Assembly: GCA_023415075.1 (NCBI GenBank)
Contig: JAEZLU010000180.1
Coordinates: forward strand, 1 to 6,846
Length of the DNA: 6,846 nt
Direction: 5' to 3'
From: Bacillota bacterium
GTDB lineage: Bacteria; Bacillota; Negativicutes; Sporomusales; UBA7701
Shown: piece by piece, positions 1 through 6,787 of the stretch
How the letters are laid out: every line of letters begins with the position of its first letter
How positions within the stretch are numbered: the first letter of the stretch is position 1
Translations under genes and position numbers: made by a program
Notes under the pieces: generated by a model
What the model was told of the DNA's origin: nothing
The model's database searches: none
What the model saw: the letters and a program-made list of their open reading frames with translations, nothing else

Positions 1-1
1 T

Positions 2-1021
2 AAAATCGTACTGGTCGGACTTCTGGCATTATCCCTCATCGTCGGCGGCTGCGGCTCAAGCGGCGCGCCGGCCCAGCAGCAGCCCCAGAAGCAGCTCAAG
101 CTCACGCTTTACTGCGGCCTGATGGAAGACTACATGGTCAAAGCGGTCAAAGAGTTCGAGAAGGACACCGGTATCAAGGTCGACGCCGTGCGGATGAGTT
201 CCGGCGAAGTCCTCGGCCGCATCCAGGCCGAAAAGAACAACCCCAAGGCCTCGGTGTGGTACGGCGGCCCGGCGGACGCCTTCATCCAGGCCAAGGAATA
301 CGGCCTGCTTGAGAAGTACGTCTCGCCCAACGCCGAGAAAATACCGGCCCAGTTCAAAGACCCCGACGGCTACTGGACCGGCATCTACGTGGGCTACCTC
401 GGCTTCACATCCAACAAGAAGCTGCTGGCCGAAAAAGGCATCCCTGAGCCCAAGAGCTGGCAGGACCTGCTGCGGCCCGAGCTGAAGGGGCAGGTGGTTG
501 TGGCCAACCCGGGCTCGTCAGGCACCGCCTACACCATGCTGGCGACCATCGTCCAGCTTATGGGCGAGGAAAAGGGCCTGCAGTACATGAAGCAACTCCA
601 TTCCCAGATAAAGACCTACCCGAAATCCGGCACGGCGCCGGCGATGATGGCCGGCCAGGGCGAAGCTACCGTCGGCATCACCTTCCTGCATGACGCCATC
701 AAGTACCGCGAGGAAGGCATGAAAGACCTCGTGCTGTCGGCGCCGAGCGAAGGCACCGGCTACGAAATCGGCGCCATCGGCATAATCAAGGGCGGTCCCG
801 ATCAGGAAGCGGCCAAGAAGTGGATTGACTGGTGCCTGACCAAAAAAGCCCAGGAGCTTGGCCAGACGGTAGGCTCCTACCAGTTCCTGACCCTGCCGGA
901 AGCCAGCCCGCCGCCGCAGGCCGGCGAAATCAAAAACACCAAGCTCGTCAACTACAACCTCGACTGGGCCGGCAAGAACCGCAGCCGCCTTGTCGAGAAA
1001 TGGGCCGAGACCGTGAAGTAA
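2..1021 (+). CDS. ABC transporter substrate-binding lipoprotein 1 (AfuA/FbpA-like, COG1840), 5' end cut off
   Basis: This is the extracytoplasmic solute receptor of an ABC importer, tethered to the outer face of the membrane. The reading frame is open from base 2. It begins KIVLVGLLALSLIVGGC, the hydrophobic core of a lipoprotein signal peptide with lipobox VGGC and the lipidated Cys at bases 50-52. The true start therefore lies just left of the window, and the in-frame ATG at 122 is inside the mature protein. The 339 visible residues are close to full family length. Numbering from the first visible residue, family blocks are SSGE (66-69), AEKNNP and GGPAD (88-92), SSGTA (172-176), HD (230-231), EGTGYEIGAIGIIKGG (250-265) and a C-terminal RSRLVEKW. 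The Tyr-Tyr iron ligands of classical FbpA are not seen where expected; the site reads TFLHD. From memory, a His-Asp pair and a later Glu bind the sugar in hexose-phosphate-binding AfuA, so a phosphorylated ligand is possible but unproven. It is the first gene of cassette 1. Confidence 0.93.
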   Translation, partial: KIVLVGLLALSLIVGGCGSSGAPAQQQPQKQLKLTLYCGLMEDYMVKAVKEFEKDTGIKVDAVRMSSGEVLGRIQAEKNNPKASVWYGGPADAFIQAKEYGLLEKYVSPNAEKIPAQFKDPDGYWTGIYVGYLGFTSNKKLLAEKGIPEPKSWQDLLRPELKGQVVVANPGSSGTAYTMLATIVQLMGEEKGLQYMKQLHSQIKTYPKSGTAPAMMAGQGEATVGITFLHDAIKYREEGMKDLVLSAPSEGTGYEIGAIGIIKGGPDQEAAKKWIDWCLTKKAQELGQTVGSYQFLTLPEASPPPQAGEIKNTKLVNYNLDWAGKNRSRLVEKWAETVK

Positions 1022-1033
1022 ACCGCTGAAGAA

Positions 1034-1065
1034 AGGGAAGGCCGTCATCTTTGACGGCTTTCCCT
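1034..1065 (+). promoter_or_regulatory. Intercistronic hairpin between binding protein 1 and permease 1
   Basis: An inverted repeat begins 12 nt after the stop codon. The arms 1034-1047 and 1052-1065 form 14 consecutive pairs (one G-T wobble) around the 4-nt loop TCTT. No T-run follows, so it is not a textbook intrinsic terminator. The next gene starts 23 nt later with its own strong ribosome-binding site. Known hairpins between binding-protein and permease genes stabilise the upstream mRNA or partly block read-through, so that the receptor is made in excess of the membrane parts. That role is inferred here from position and structure only. Confidence 0.7.
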
Positions 1066-1076
1066 GACCTGCGTAC

Positions 1077-1083
1077 GGGGAGG
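1077..1083 (+). promoter_or_regulatory. Ribosome-binding site of permease 1
   Basis: GGGGAGG lies 5 nt before ATG 1089. It is a strong Shine-Dalgarno match, just downstream of the intercistronic hairpin, and it supports the start chosen for the permease. Confidence 0.8.
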
Positions 1084-1088
1084 GTTAT

Positions 1089-2762
1089 ATGAATCTCGGC
1101 AAAGAGGCCGCCGGCGAAGCCGCCCGCATCGCCCGCGACCCGGTTCTGCTGGCGACCATCGTCGTTGTGGTCGTATCGCTATTATTATTTATCGTCTGGC
1201 CGCTGTACGAAGTGCTGAAAGAAAGCTTCCTGACCCGGGAAGGCCTGCTGACCCTCGAGTATTACCGCAAGGCCTTTACCCTGTCGGAAAACGTCAAGAT
1301 TTTGACCAACACCATCGTGCTCGGCCTTTTCGTCAGCGCCGTGGCTACGGCGATCGGCTTTCTGTTCGCTTACGCCGACGCCTACCTGAAAATCCGCCTG
1401 AAGAAGTTTTTCAACGTCCTGGCCATCCTGCCGATCATATCGCCGCCGTTCGCCCTGTCGATGTCGTTTATCATGCTGTTCGGCCAGCGGGGCTTTATCA
1501 CATACAGCATTCTCGGCATCAAGGACGCCAACATATACGGCTTCGCCGGCCTGGCGGCCGTCCAGATACTGACCTTTTTCCCGGTGGCCTACCTCGTACT
1601 GGCCGGCCTGCTGCGGCAGATCGACCCCTCGTACGAGGAAGCGGCCCGCAACCTCGGGGCTTCGCGGGCTGGCGTCTTCCGCACGGTGACCCTGCCGCTC
1701 ATGGTCCCCGGGATTATCAACAGCTTCCTGCTGGTGTTCATCCAGAGCGTGGCCGACTTCGGCAACGCCATGGTCATCGGCGGCAACTTCACCACCCTGG
1801 CGGTAAAAACCTACCTGCAGGCCATGGGCAACTACGACCTCAAGGGCGGCGCCGCCCTGGCGACCATCCTGCTCGGCATCGCCGTCCTGCTGTTCGTCAT
1901 CCAGAAATACTGGATCGGCGAAAAGTCTTACGTCACCGTGACCGGCAAACCGGCCCGCGAGCGGGAAATGATCGCCGACCTGCCGATAGTCCTGCCGGTG
2001 GGGGCCGCTTGCACGCTGCTGAGCCTGTTCATTCTCGGACTATACATCCTTATCCCCTACGGGTCGTTCGTCAACCTGTGGGGCATCGACTTTACGCCGA
2101 CCCTCAAGCACTATAACTACGTAATATCCCTCGGCCTCAAACCGATACTTGACACCACCTACCTGTCACTGCTGTCGATGCCGCTGACCGGGGCGGTCAG
2201 TATGATCATCGCCTACCTCGTGGTCCGCAAGCGCTTCCCCGGCCGCGGCCTGGTGGAATTCGTCTCGCTGCTGGCCATGGCCATCCCGGGCACGGTCATC
2301 GGCGTGGGCTACGTCCTGGCCTACAACGGGCCGCCGCTCGTCCTGACAGGCACGGCCACCATCATCGTCTTCTCGTTCATCTTCCGCAACATGCCTGTGG
2401 GCATCCGGGCCGGGATGGTGTCGCTGCAGCAGATCGACCCGGCCATCGAGGAAGCGGCCCAGGACCTGGGGGCCAGTTCCTACAAGGTATTCACCTCAGT
2501 CACCATCCCGCTGATCAAGGAGGCCTTTTTCAGCGGCCTGGTGTACAGCTTCGTCCGCAGCATGACGGCCGTCAGCGCGGTCATCTTCCTGGTGTCGGCC
2601 AGCTACAACCTGCTGACCGTGGCCATCATGTCCCAGGTCGACGTCGGTCGCCTGGGGGTGGCCGCCGCCTACTCGACCGTCCTCATAGCGATAGTCCTGA
2701 CGGTTACCGGGATACTGAAATTCCTGCTCGGCCGGATGGGCATCCGGGTATCTGCAGTCTAG
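1089..2762 (+). CDS. ABC transporter permease 1, fused two-domain type (AfuB/FbpB-like, COG1178)
   Basis: This 557-aa integral membrane protein forms the translocation path of importer 1. It is two BPD_transp_1 units fused head to tail, so one chain replaces the usual permease pair. About 12 membrane segments are visible, roughly at 18-38, 71-97, 109-131, 150-175, 205-231, 255-273, 299-325, 355-380, 389-412, 415-433, 475-503 and 522-547. Each half has a cytoplasmic EAA loop that docks on the ATPase: EEAARNLG (183-190) followed by TLP (201-203), and EEAAQDLG (454-461) followed by IP (473-474). A hydrophilic linker with YWIGEKSYVTVTGK (274-287) joins the halves and is nearly identical in permease 2. 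Length fits the fused AfuB/FbpB/ThiP class. The start follows GGGGAGG. The gene lies between its binding protein and ATPase, so it surely works with them. Substrate cannot be read from the permease; iron, hexose phosphate and phosphonate systems all use this architecture. Confidence 0.95.
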   Translation: MNLGKEAAGEAARIARDPVLLATIVVVVVSLLLFIVWPLYEVLKESFLTREGLLTLEYYRKAFTLSENVKILTNTIVLGLFVSAVATAIGFLFAYADAYLKIRLKKFFNVLAILPIISPPFALSMSFIMLFGQRGFITYSILGIKDANIYGFAGLAAVQILTFFPVAYLVLAGLLRQIDPSYEEAARNLGASRAGVFRTVTLPLMVPGIINSFLLVFIQSVADFGNAMVIGGNFTTLAVKTYLQAMGNYDLKGGAALATILLGIAVLLFVIQKYWIGEKSYVTVTGKPAREREMIADLPIVLPVGAACTLLSLFILGLYILIPYGSFVNLWGIDFTPTLKHYNYVISLGLKPILDTTYLSLLSMPLTGAVSMIIAYLVVRKRFPGRGLVEFVSLLAMAIPGTVIGVGYVLAYNGPPLVLTGTATIIVFSFIFRNMPVGIRAGMVSLQQIDPAIEEAAQDLGASSYKVFTSVTIPLIKEAFFSGLVYSFVRSMTAVSAVIFLVSASYNLLTVAIMSQVDVGRLGVAAAYSTVLIAIVLTVTGILKFLLGRMGIRVSAV

Positions 2763-2775
2763 AAGGGGTGCTGGC

Positions 2776-3849
2776 ATGAAGTCCAAAAGCGTTTCGGCGA
2801 AAAATCTCACCAAAATATATAAAGGACAGGACGGCAAAGCGGTCACCGCCGTCAACAACGTCGCCTTCACCATCGAACCGGGCGAACTCGTCACCCTGCT
2901 CGGCCCCTCGGGCTGCGGCAAGACGACCATCCTGCGGATGATCGCCGGCTTCGAAACGCCGACCGCCGGCGACATCTTCCTGGGCGACGAGAAAATTACC
3001 GCCCTTACTCCCGACAAGCGGGACACGGCGATGGTCTTCCAGAGCTACGCCCTCTTCCCCCACCTGTCGGTCCGCGGCAACGTCGCCTACGGCCTCGAAC
3101 TCAGGAAACTGGCGAAGCAAGTTATTGAAGAGAAAGTGGCCAGGATACTCGAACTCGTGGGCCTCACCGGCATGGACAAACGCTACCCCAACCAGCTCTC
3201 CGGCGGCCAGCAGCAGCGGGTGGCTCTGGCGCGGGCCCTGGTGATGGAACCGTCGGTGCTGCTTTTTGACGAGCCCCTGTCCAACCTCGACGCCAAGCTG
3301 CGGATCTATATGCGGTCGGAAATCCGCAAACTGCAGAAAAAGATCGGCATCACCAGCGTCTATGTCACCCACGACCAGGCCGAAGCCATGAGCATGTCGG
3401 ACAAAATTATTGTCATGAACAACGGCACCATCGAGCAGATCGGCACGCCGGAGGCCATTTACAACCGGCCGGCGACCCAGTTCGTGGCCGACTTCATCGG
3501 CGCCGCCAACATCGTCGCCGCCCAGGCGGCGAATGCCGCCGACGGCGCAGCTGCCGTCACCCTCCTGGGCGAACGCTACGCCGTCAAGACCGACGGCCCG
3601 CTGCCGGCCGACGGGGCGGTCAAGGTGGTCGTCCGCCCGGACCGTATCCGCATCGCCCGCCAGGGCCAGATAGCCGGGCGGGTTGAGTCCTCGGTCTTCA
3701 TGGGCAATTCCCAGGACTACAAGATCCGTGTGGGCAACCACAGCCTGTCAGTCGTCGACTACAACCCCGGCCAGGGCGAGACCTTCCGCGAGGACGACGA
3801 AGTATACCTCAGCCTGAACGCCGCCGACCTCCATATCGTTCACCAGTAG
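2776..3849 (+). CDS. ABC transporter ATP-binding protein 1 (AfuC/FbpC/PotA-like, COG3842)
   Basis: This 357-aa cytoplasmic ATPase powers importer 1 as a homodimer on the two EAA loops of the permease. All catalytic motifs are intact: A-loop Tyr15, Walker A GPSGCGKTT (43-51), Q-loop Gln89 in MVFQSYALFPH, signature LSGGQ (141-145), Walker B VLLFDEP (161-167), D-loop SNLDAKLR (169-176) and switch His199 in VTHDQAEAM. This wording is typical of the polyamine/iron/sugar-phosphate (MalK-like) ATPase group. The C-terminal part from about residue 275, with VVVRPDRIRI, is a TOBE domain; it is joined to the nucleotide-binding domain by an Ala-rich stretch (about 247-260). Only 13 nt separate it from the permease stop, and AAGGGG at 2763-2768 is its ribosome-binding site, so the two genes are cotranscribed. 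Function as a transport ATPase is certain; the substrate is not. Confidence 0.96.
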   Translation: MKSKSVSAKNLTKIYKGQDGKAVTAVNNVAFTIEPGELVTLLGPSGCGKTTILRMIAGFETPTAGDIFLGDEKITALTPDKRDTAMVFQSYALFPHLSVRGNVAYGLELRKLAKQVIEEKVARILELVGLTGMDKRYPNQLSGGQQQRVALARALVMEPSVLLFDEPLSNLDAKLRIYMRSEIRKLQKKIGITSVYVTHDQAEAMSMSDKIIVMNNGTIEQIGTPEAIYNRPATQFVADFIGAANIVAAQAANAADGAAAVTLLGERYAVKTDGPLPADGAVKVVVRPDRIRIARQGQIAGRVESSVFMGNSQDYKIRVGNHSLSVVDYNPGQGETFREDDEVYLSLNAADLHIVHQ

Positions 3850-3852
3850 TCG

Positions 3853-3885
3853 GCAGGCGACCCGGACATCCGGGTGGCGGCCTGC
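3853..3885 (+). terminator. Strong hairpin after ATPase 1, possible end of cassette 1 transcript
   Basis: Three nt after the ATPase stop, GCAGGC (3853-3858) pairs with GCCTGC (3880-3885). Inside it ACCCGG (3860-3865) pairs with CCGGGT (3870-3875) around the loop ACAT. The two 6-bp helices are separated by a lopsided internal loop (1 nt against 4). It is GC-rich and well placed for a terminator, but GGAAAATATTC follows instead of a T-run. It could be a factor-dependent terminator, a 3'-end protecting structure, or neither. Confidence 0.4.
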
Positions 3886-3997
3886 GGAAAATATTCAGAA
3901 TGTAATGATTTATCGGCCTATTTGCCGACGGCTATGAAGGAAAGCGGTAGCCTCTGGAGAAGACTTCCATAACCAAATATCGGGGGGAGGATTGCAG
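3886..3997 (+). promoter_or_regulatory. Inter-cassette leader with AT-rich patch and three packed hairpins
   Basis: Bases 3886-3913 are the most AT-rich non-coding stretch in the window and could hold a promoter for cassette 2, although I see no good pair of -35/-10 boxes. Three short hairpins then follow almost without gaps. TCGGC (3913-3917) pairs with GCCGA (3924-3928), GGCTA (3930-3934) with TAGCC (3948-3952), and TGGA (3955-3958) with TCCA (3966-3969). CCTC at 3951-3954 could instead pair with GAGG of the Shine-Dalgarno sequence (3987-3990), and GGAA in the second loop (3939-3942) with TTCC (3965-3968). I recognise no known riboswitch family. A structured leader is an inference; such short helices can arise by chance. 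Confidence 0.35.
3982..3990 (+). promoter_or_regulatory. Ribosome-binding site that sets the start of binding protein 2
   Basis: GGGGGGAGG ends 7 nt before ATG 3998, an ideal spacing. It ends only 1 nt before TTG 3992, which is too close, so it selects the ATG. Confidence 0.85.
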
Positions 3998-5014
3998 ATG
4001 AAACGGTGGGCCTTTTTTTGCGCGGTACTGATGGTATTGGCGCTGCTGCTGGCGGGCTGCTCGTCACAGTCCGGCGGCGCAAAATCGCAGACCATCAACA
4101 TCTACACCATCTGGCCGGAAAAGTATTCGACACCGGTGTTTGAGGCATTTACCAAAGAAACGGGCGTCAAGGTCAATTTTATCCGCCTGTCTTCCGGCGA
4201 AGCCCTCGCCAGGGTGATTGCCGAAAAGAATAATCCTCAGGTCGACGTCCTGTTCGGCGGCCCGGCCGATACCTTTGCCGCCGGCGTCAAGGAAGGCGTC
4301 TTCGAGCCGTATAATCCCAAGGGGGCCGACAAGATTCCGGCCAAGTACCAGGACCCGGGCCACTACTGGATCGGTGTGGCCGTCGACCCGATAAGCTTCA
4401 TGTTCAATGCCAAGTATCTCAAGGATAACAACATTCCGGTGCCGACCTCCTGGAACGATCTCCTGAACCCTGCCTTCGACAAGAAGCTGCAGATGGCCGA
4501 CGCCCGCACCTCGGGCACGGCTATTTCCCGCATTCTCAGCCTGACCTACATAATGGGCGAAGATGCCGCCTACGACTATCAGAAGAAGCTCCATAAAAAC
4601 GTTCAGATGTACACCAAGAGCGGCGCCGGCGGCGCCCTGCCGATAGCCAACGGCCAGGCCGCGGGCGGGGTGTTCTTCCTGGTGGACTCGCTGGAGATCA
4701 AACAGCAGGGGCATGACGTCGTCATCAGCTATCCGCGAGAGGGCGTCGCCTTCGCCGTTGAGGCCATGGCGATGATCAAAGGGGCCAAGCAGCCCGAACT
4801 GGCCAAGCAGTTCCTTGACTGGGCCGCTGGCGAGAACATGCAGCAGTTGTACGAAAAACACAAAGTCAACTTCATACCCACCAACCCCAATGTCAAAGTC
4901 AGCGAACCAGCCCTCGACATGGCCAAGGTCAAACTCATCGAGGTCGACATCCTGAAGGCCGGCCAGGATCGCCAGCGACTGGTTGACCGGTGGGTAAACG
5001 AAGTAATCAAGTAA
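3998..5014 (+). CDS. ABC transporter substrate-binding lipoprotein 2 (AfuA/FbpA-like, COG1840)
   Basis: This 338-aa lipid-anchored receptor belongs to importer 2. Start ATG 3998 is chosen over in-frame TTG 3992 because of the spacing to the Shine-Dalgarno site. The N-terminus MKRWAFF, a hydrophobic core and lipobox LAGC put the lipidated Cys at residue 21, followed by a Ser/Gly/Ala/Lys/Gln-rich tether. It is a paralogue of binding protein 1: from SSGE to GGPAD, 18 of 27 residues are identical. Shared blocks are SSGE (65-68), AEKNNP, GGPAD (87-91), TSGTA (171-175), an MIKGA-type strand and a C-terminal RQRLVDRW. The pocket differs: FFLVD (226-230) stands where protein 1 has TFLHD, and EGVAFAVEAMAMIKGA (248-263) where it has EGTGYEIGAIGIIKGG. 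No Tyr-Tyr iron pair is seen. Ligand is unknown; iron, phosphorylated sugars and phosphonates are family options. It is the first gene of cassette 2. Confidence 0.95.
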   Translation: MKRWAFFCAVLMVLALLLAGCSSQSGGAKSQTINIYTIWPEKYSTPVFEAFTKETGVKVNFIRLSSGEALARVIAEKNNPQVDVLFGGPADTFAAGVKEGVFEPYNPKGADKIPAKYQDPGHYWIGVAVDPISFMFNAKYLKDNNIPVPTSWNDLLNPAFDKKLQMADARTSGTAISRILSLTYIMGEDAAYDYQKKLHKNVQMYTKSGAGGALPIANGQAAGGVFFLVDSLEIKQQGHDVVISYPREGVAFAVEAMAMIKGAKQPELAKQFLDWAAGENMQQLYEKHKVNFIPTNPNVKVSEPALDMAKVKLIEVDILKAGQDRQRLVDRWVNEVIK

Positions 5015-5020
5015 GGGAAC

Positions 5021-5047
5021 AGCGGGCGAGGGGCAACCCTCGCCGCT
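5021..5047 (+). promoter_or_regulatory. Intercistronic hairpin between binding protein 2 and permease 2
   Basis: Six nt after the stop, bases 5025-5032 pair with 5037-5044 (8 bp, mostly G-C) around the GNRA tetraloop GCAA (5033-5036). After one bulged G (5024), three more pairs join 5021-5023 to 5045-5047. Only TTCTTT follows, a weak T-rich tail, so partial termination or 3'-end stabilisation of the receptor mRNA is more likely than full termination. It occupies the same place as the hairpin in cassette 1 but has a different sequence. Confidence 0.65.
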
Positions 5048-5065
5048 TCTTTGAAACCACCAAAC

Positions 5066-5072
5066 AGGGGGG
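5066..5072 (+). promoter_or_regulatory. Ribosome-binding site that sets the GTG start of permease 2
   Basis: AGGGGGG lies 8 nt before GTG 5081. The alternative TTG 5051 has no purine-rich site before it and sits right behind the hairpin, so translation should begin at the GTG. Confidence 0.8.
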
Positions 5073-5080
5073 CAACATTT

Positions 5081-6769
5081 GTGGAAGCAAGACCCACGGC
5101 CGTCAAGCCTGTTAGTGTCAACCCCACCCTGAAAGACCCGGCGCTTCTGCCGGTGGTGTTTTTGCTGTGGGCGCTGATGGCCTTATTCGTCCTCTACCCG
5201 CTCGGCTGCCTGCTGCAGACCGCCTTCTACGTCGGCGGCCAGTGGACGCTGGCCAACCTCACCCACGTACTGGCGAACTGGTACGACCGCGCCGCCATTT
5301 TCAACAGCCTGCTGCTGGCGGTTGCCGTCGCCGGCGCCGGCACAGCACTCGGACTGCTATTCGCCTTTGCCGTCATCCGGACTAACCTGCCTAAGCTTTT
5401 TAAAGTCGCCGTCAGCGGCATAATCGTTTTGCCGCTGATTTCGCCGCCCTTCACCAGCAGCATCGCCATCACCCTGGCTCTCGGCCCCAACGGTCTCATC
5501 CTCAAGGCCCTGGGGCTCGGCAACTTCATAATCTACGGCTTCTGGGGCACCTGGCTGTCGGAGACGCTTACCTACTTCCCGGTAGCTTTCCTCACCCTGA
5601 CCGCCGTCCTTATGGCCATCGACCCGACACTGGAGGATGCCGCCCTCAGCCTCGGCAGCACCCGGCTGCGAACGCTGGCCACCGTGACCCTGCCGTTGGC
5701 CATCCCCGGCCTGGCCAACGCTTTTCTGCTGTTGTTCGCCAGTTCGCTGTCCGATTTCGCTACGCCGCTGGTACTGGCCGGCCACAACTTCCCCATCCTG
5801 CCGACCCAGGCCTACCTGCAGATCACCGGTCTGCACGACCTCAAGGGCGGGGCCACGCTGTCCTTCATCCTCATCCTGCCGGCCCTGCTGGTCTACGTTC
5901 TTCAACGCTACTGGATAGGCAAGCGCAGCTACGTTACCGTCACCGGCAAGGCCAGCGCCAAAACCGCCCTGCGGGTAGTCGACCGCTGGGGGGCGGCGGT
6001 GCTGGCGACCGTTTGCAGCTTCGTCTGTCTGTTCATCCTTTTCCTGTACCTGATAATTTTCCTCGGCTCGCTGGTCAAGGTATGGGGCGTCGATTACAGC
6101 CTCACCCTCGATAACTTCAACTACGTCTTCAATCGAGGTTTCAAGGCGATAACCGACACCCTGATTATCGCCGCAGTGGCCACGCCGCTCGGCGGTATCC
6201 TGGCGGTGGCCATCGGCTACATAACCACCCGCAAAAACTATGCCGGCAACAAACTGCTGGAATTCGTATCCTTGCTCAACTACTCGCTGCCCGGCACGGT
6301 GGTCGGCATCGCCTACATCATCGCCTTCAACACCGGGCCGGTCGTCCTTACCGGCACGCTGGCGATAATCGTTGCCGCCTACATATTCCGTTACGAAGCA
6401 ACCGGCATCCGTTCGACCGTAGCCGCCCTTCACCAGATCGACAACTCGCTGGAGGAAGCCGCCCTCAGCCTGGGGGCCTCGAACTTCACCTGCTTCCGCC
6501 GGGTTACCTTGCCGCTCATCGTGCCGGCCGTAATCTCCGGCATGCGCTTCCTGCTGGTGCGGTCGATGACGGCGATCAGTGCGACCATTTTCCTGGTATC
6601 GGTCAGTTGGACGCTCTTAACCACCCGAATACTCGAATGCATAACCGAGCTGCAGTTCGCCCAGGCAGCCGCTTTCTCAGTCATCCTAATCGGCATCATC
6701 TTCGTCCTGAGCGGGGTAATCAGCCTGGCATTCCGGCTGGCTTATCCGCAAGCGGCGCGGAATACATGA
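5081..6769 (+). CDS. ABC transporter permease 2, fused two-domain type (AfuB/FbpB-like, COG1178)
   Basis: This 562-aa membrane protein is the channel of importer 2 and a full-length paralogue of permease 1. The GTG start at 5081 is preferred to TTG 5051 because of its Shine-Dalgarno site; it removes ten residues (MKPPNRGATF) that look like translated leader. Around 12 hydrophobic segments are visible, the first at about 21-45. Two EAA loops mark the fused halves: EDAALSLG (185-192) with LP (204-205), and EEAALSLG (458-465) with LP (477-478). The central linker YWIGKRSYVTVTGK (277-290) matches permease 1 at 12 of 14 positions, and HDLKGG before it corresponds to YDLKGG there. The N-terminal tail of about 20 residues is Pro/Val-rich and cytoplasmic by prediction. 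The ATPase of the same cassette starts 18 nt downstream, so coupling is expected. The substrate cannot be told from this protein. Confidence 0.95.
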   Translation: MEARPTAVKPVSVNPTLKDPALLPVVFLLWALMALFVLYPLGCLLQTAFYVGGQWTLANLTHVLANWYDRAAIFNSLLLAVAVAGAGTALGLLFAFAVIRTNLPKLFKVAVSGIIVLPLISPPFTSSIAITLALGPNGLILKALGLGNFIIYGFWGTWLSETLTYFPVAFLTLTAVLMAIDPTLEDAALSLGSTRLRTLATVTLPLAIPGLANAFLLLFASSLSDFATPLVLAGHNFPILPTQAYLQITGLHDLKGGATLSFILILPALLVYVLQRYWIGKRSYVTVTGKASAKTALRVVDRWGAAVLATVCSFVCLFILFLYLIIFLGSLVKVWGVDYSLTLDNFNYVFNRGFKAITDTLIIAAVATPLGGILAVAIGYITTRKNYAGNKLLEFVSLLNYSLPGTVVGIAYIIAFNTGPVVLTGTLAIIVAAYIFRYEATGIRSTVAALHQIDNSLEEAALSLGASNFTCFRRVTLPLIVPAVISGMRFLLVRSMTAISATIFLVSVSWTLLTTRILECITELQFAQAAAFSVILIGIIFVLSGVISLAFRLAYPQAARNT

Positions 6770-6773
6770 GGCG

Positions 6774-6780
6774 AGGGAGG
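6774..6780 (+). promoter_or_regulatory. Ribosome-binding site of ATPase 2
   Basis: AGGGAGG lies 7 nt before ATG 6788. It fixes the start of a gene of which only 19 codons can be seen. Confidence 0.8.
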
Positions 6781-6787
6781 CCAGAGC

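Noticed and set aside
122..124. ATG 122 as the start of binding protein 1
   Set aside because: The frame is open to the left edge and encodes a clear signal peptide with a lipobox Cys at 50-52, so this Met is internal.
2..1021. Naming the cassettes as ferric iron importers (fbpABC)
   Set aside because: The family is shared by iron, hexose-phosphate and phosphonate systems, and the Tyr-Tyr iron ligands are not visible in either receptor.
2704..3741. Minus-strand open frame of 345 codons opposite ATPase 1
   Set aside because: It is a shadow of the ATPase, whose Walker A, signature and Walker B motifs fix the coding strand.
3894..3923. Sigma-70 promoter with TTCAGA as -35 box
   Set aside because: TTCAGA matches TTGACA at only 4 of 6 positions, and no convincing -10 box lies 16-18 nt downstream. 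The region is only described as AT-rich.
4064..4861. Minus-strand open frame of 265 codons opposite binding protein 2
   Set aside because: It is a shadow frame without recognisable motifs; the + strand protein has a lipobox and family blocks.
5357..6433. Long minus-strand open frame of 358 codons opposite permease 2
   Set aside because: It is a GC-rich shadow of the permease. Its product is rich in Gly, Gln, Asp and Glu with no domain-like pattern, and the + strand gene is certain from its EAA motifs.
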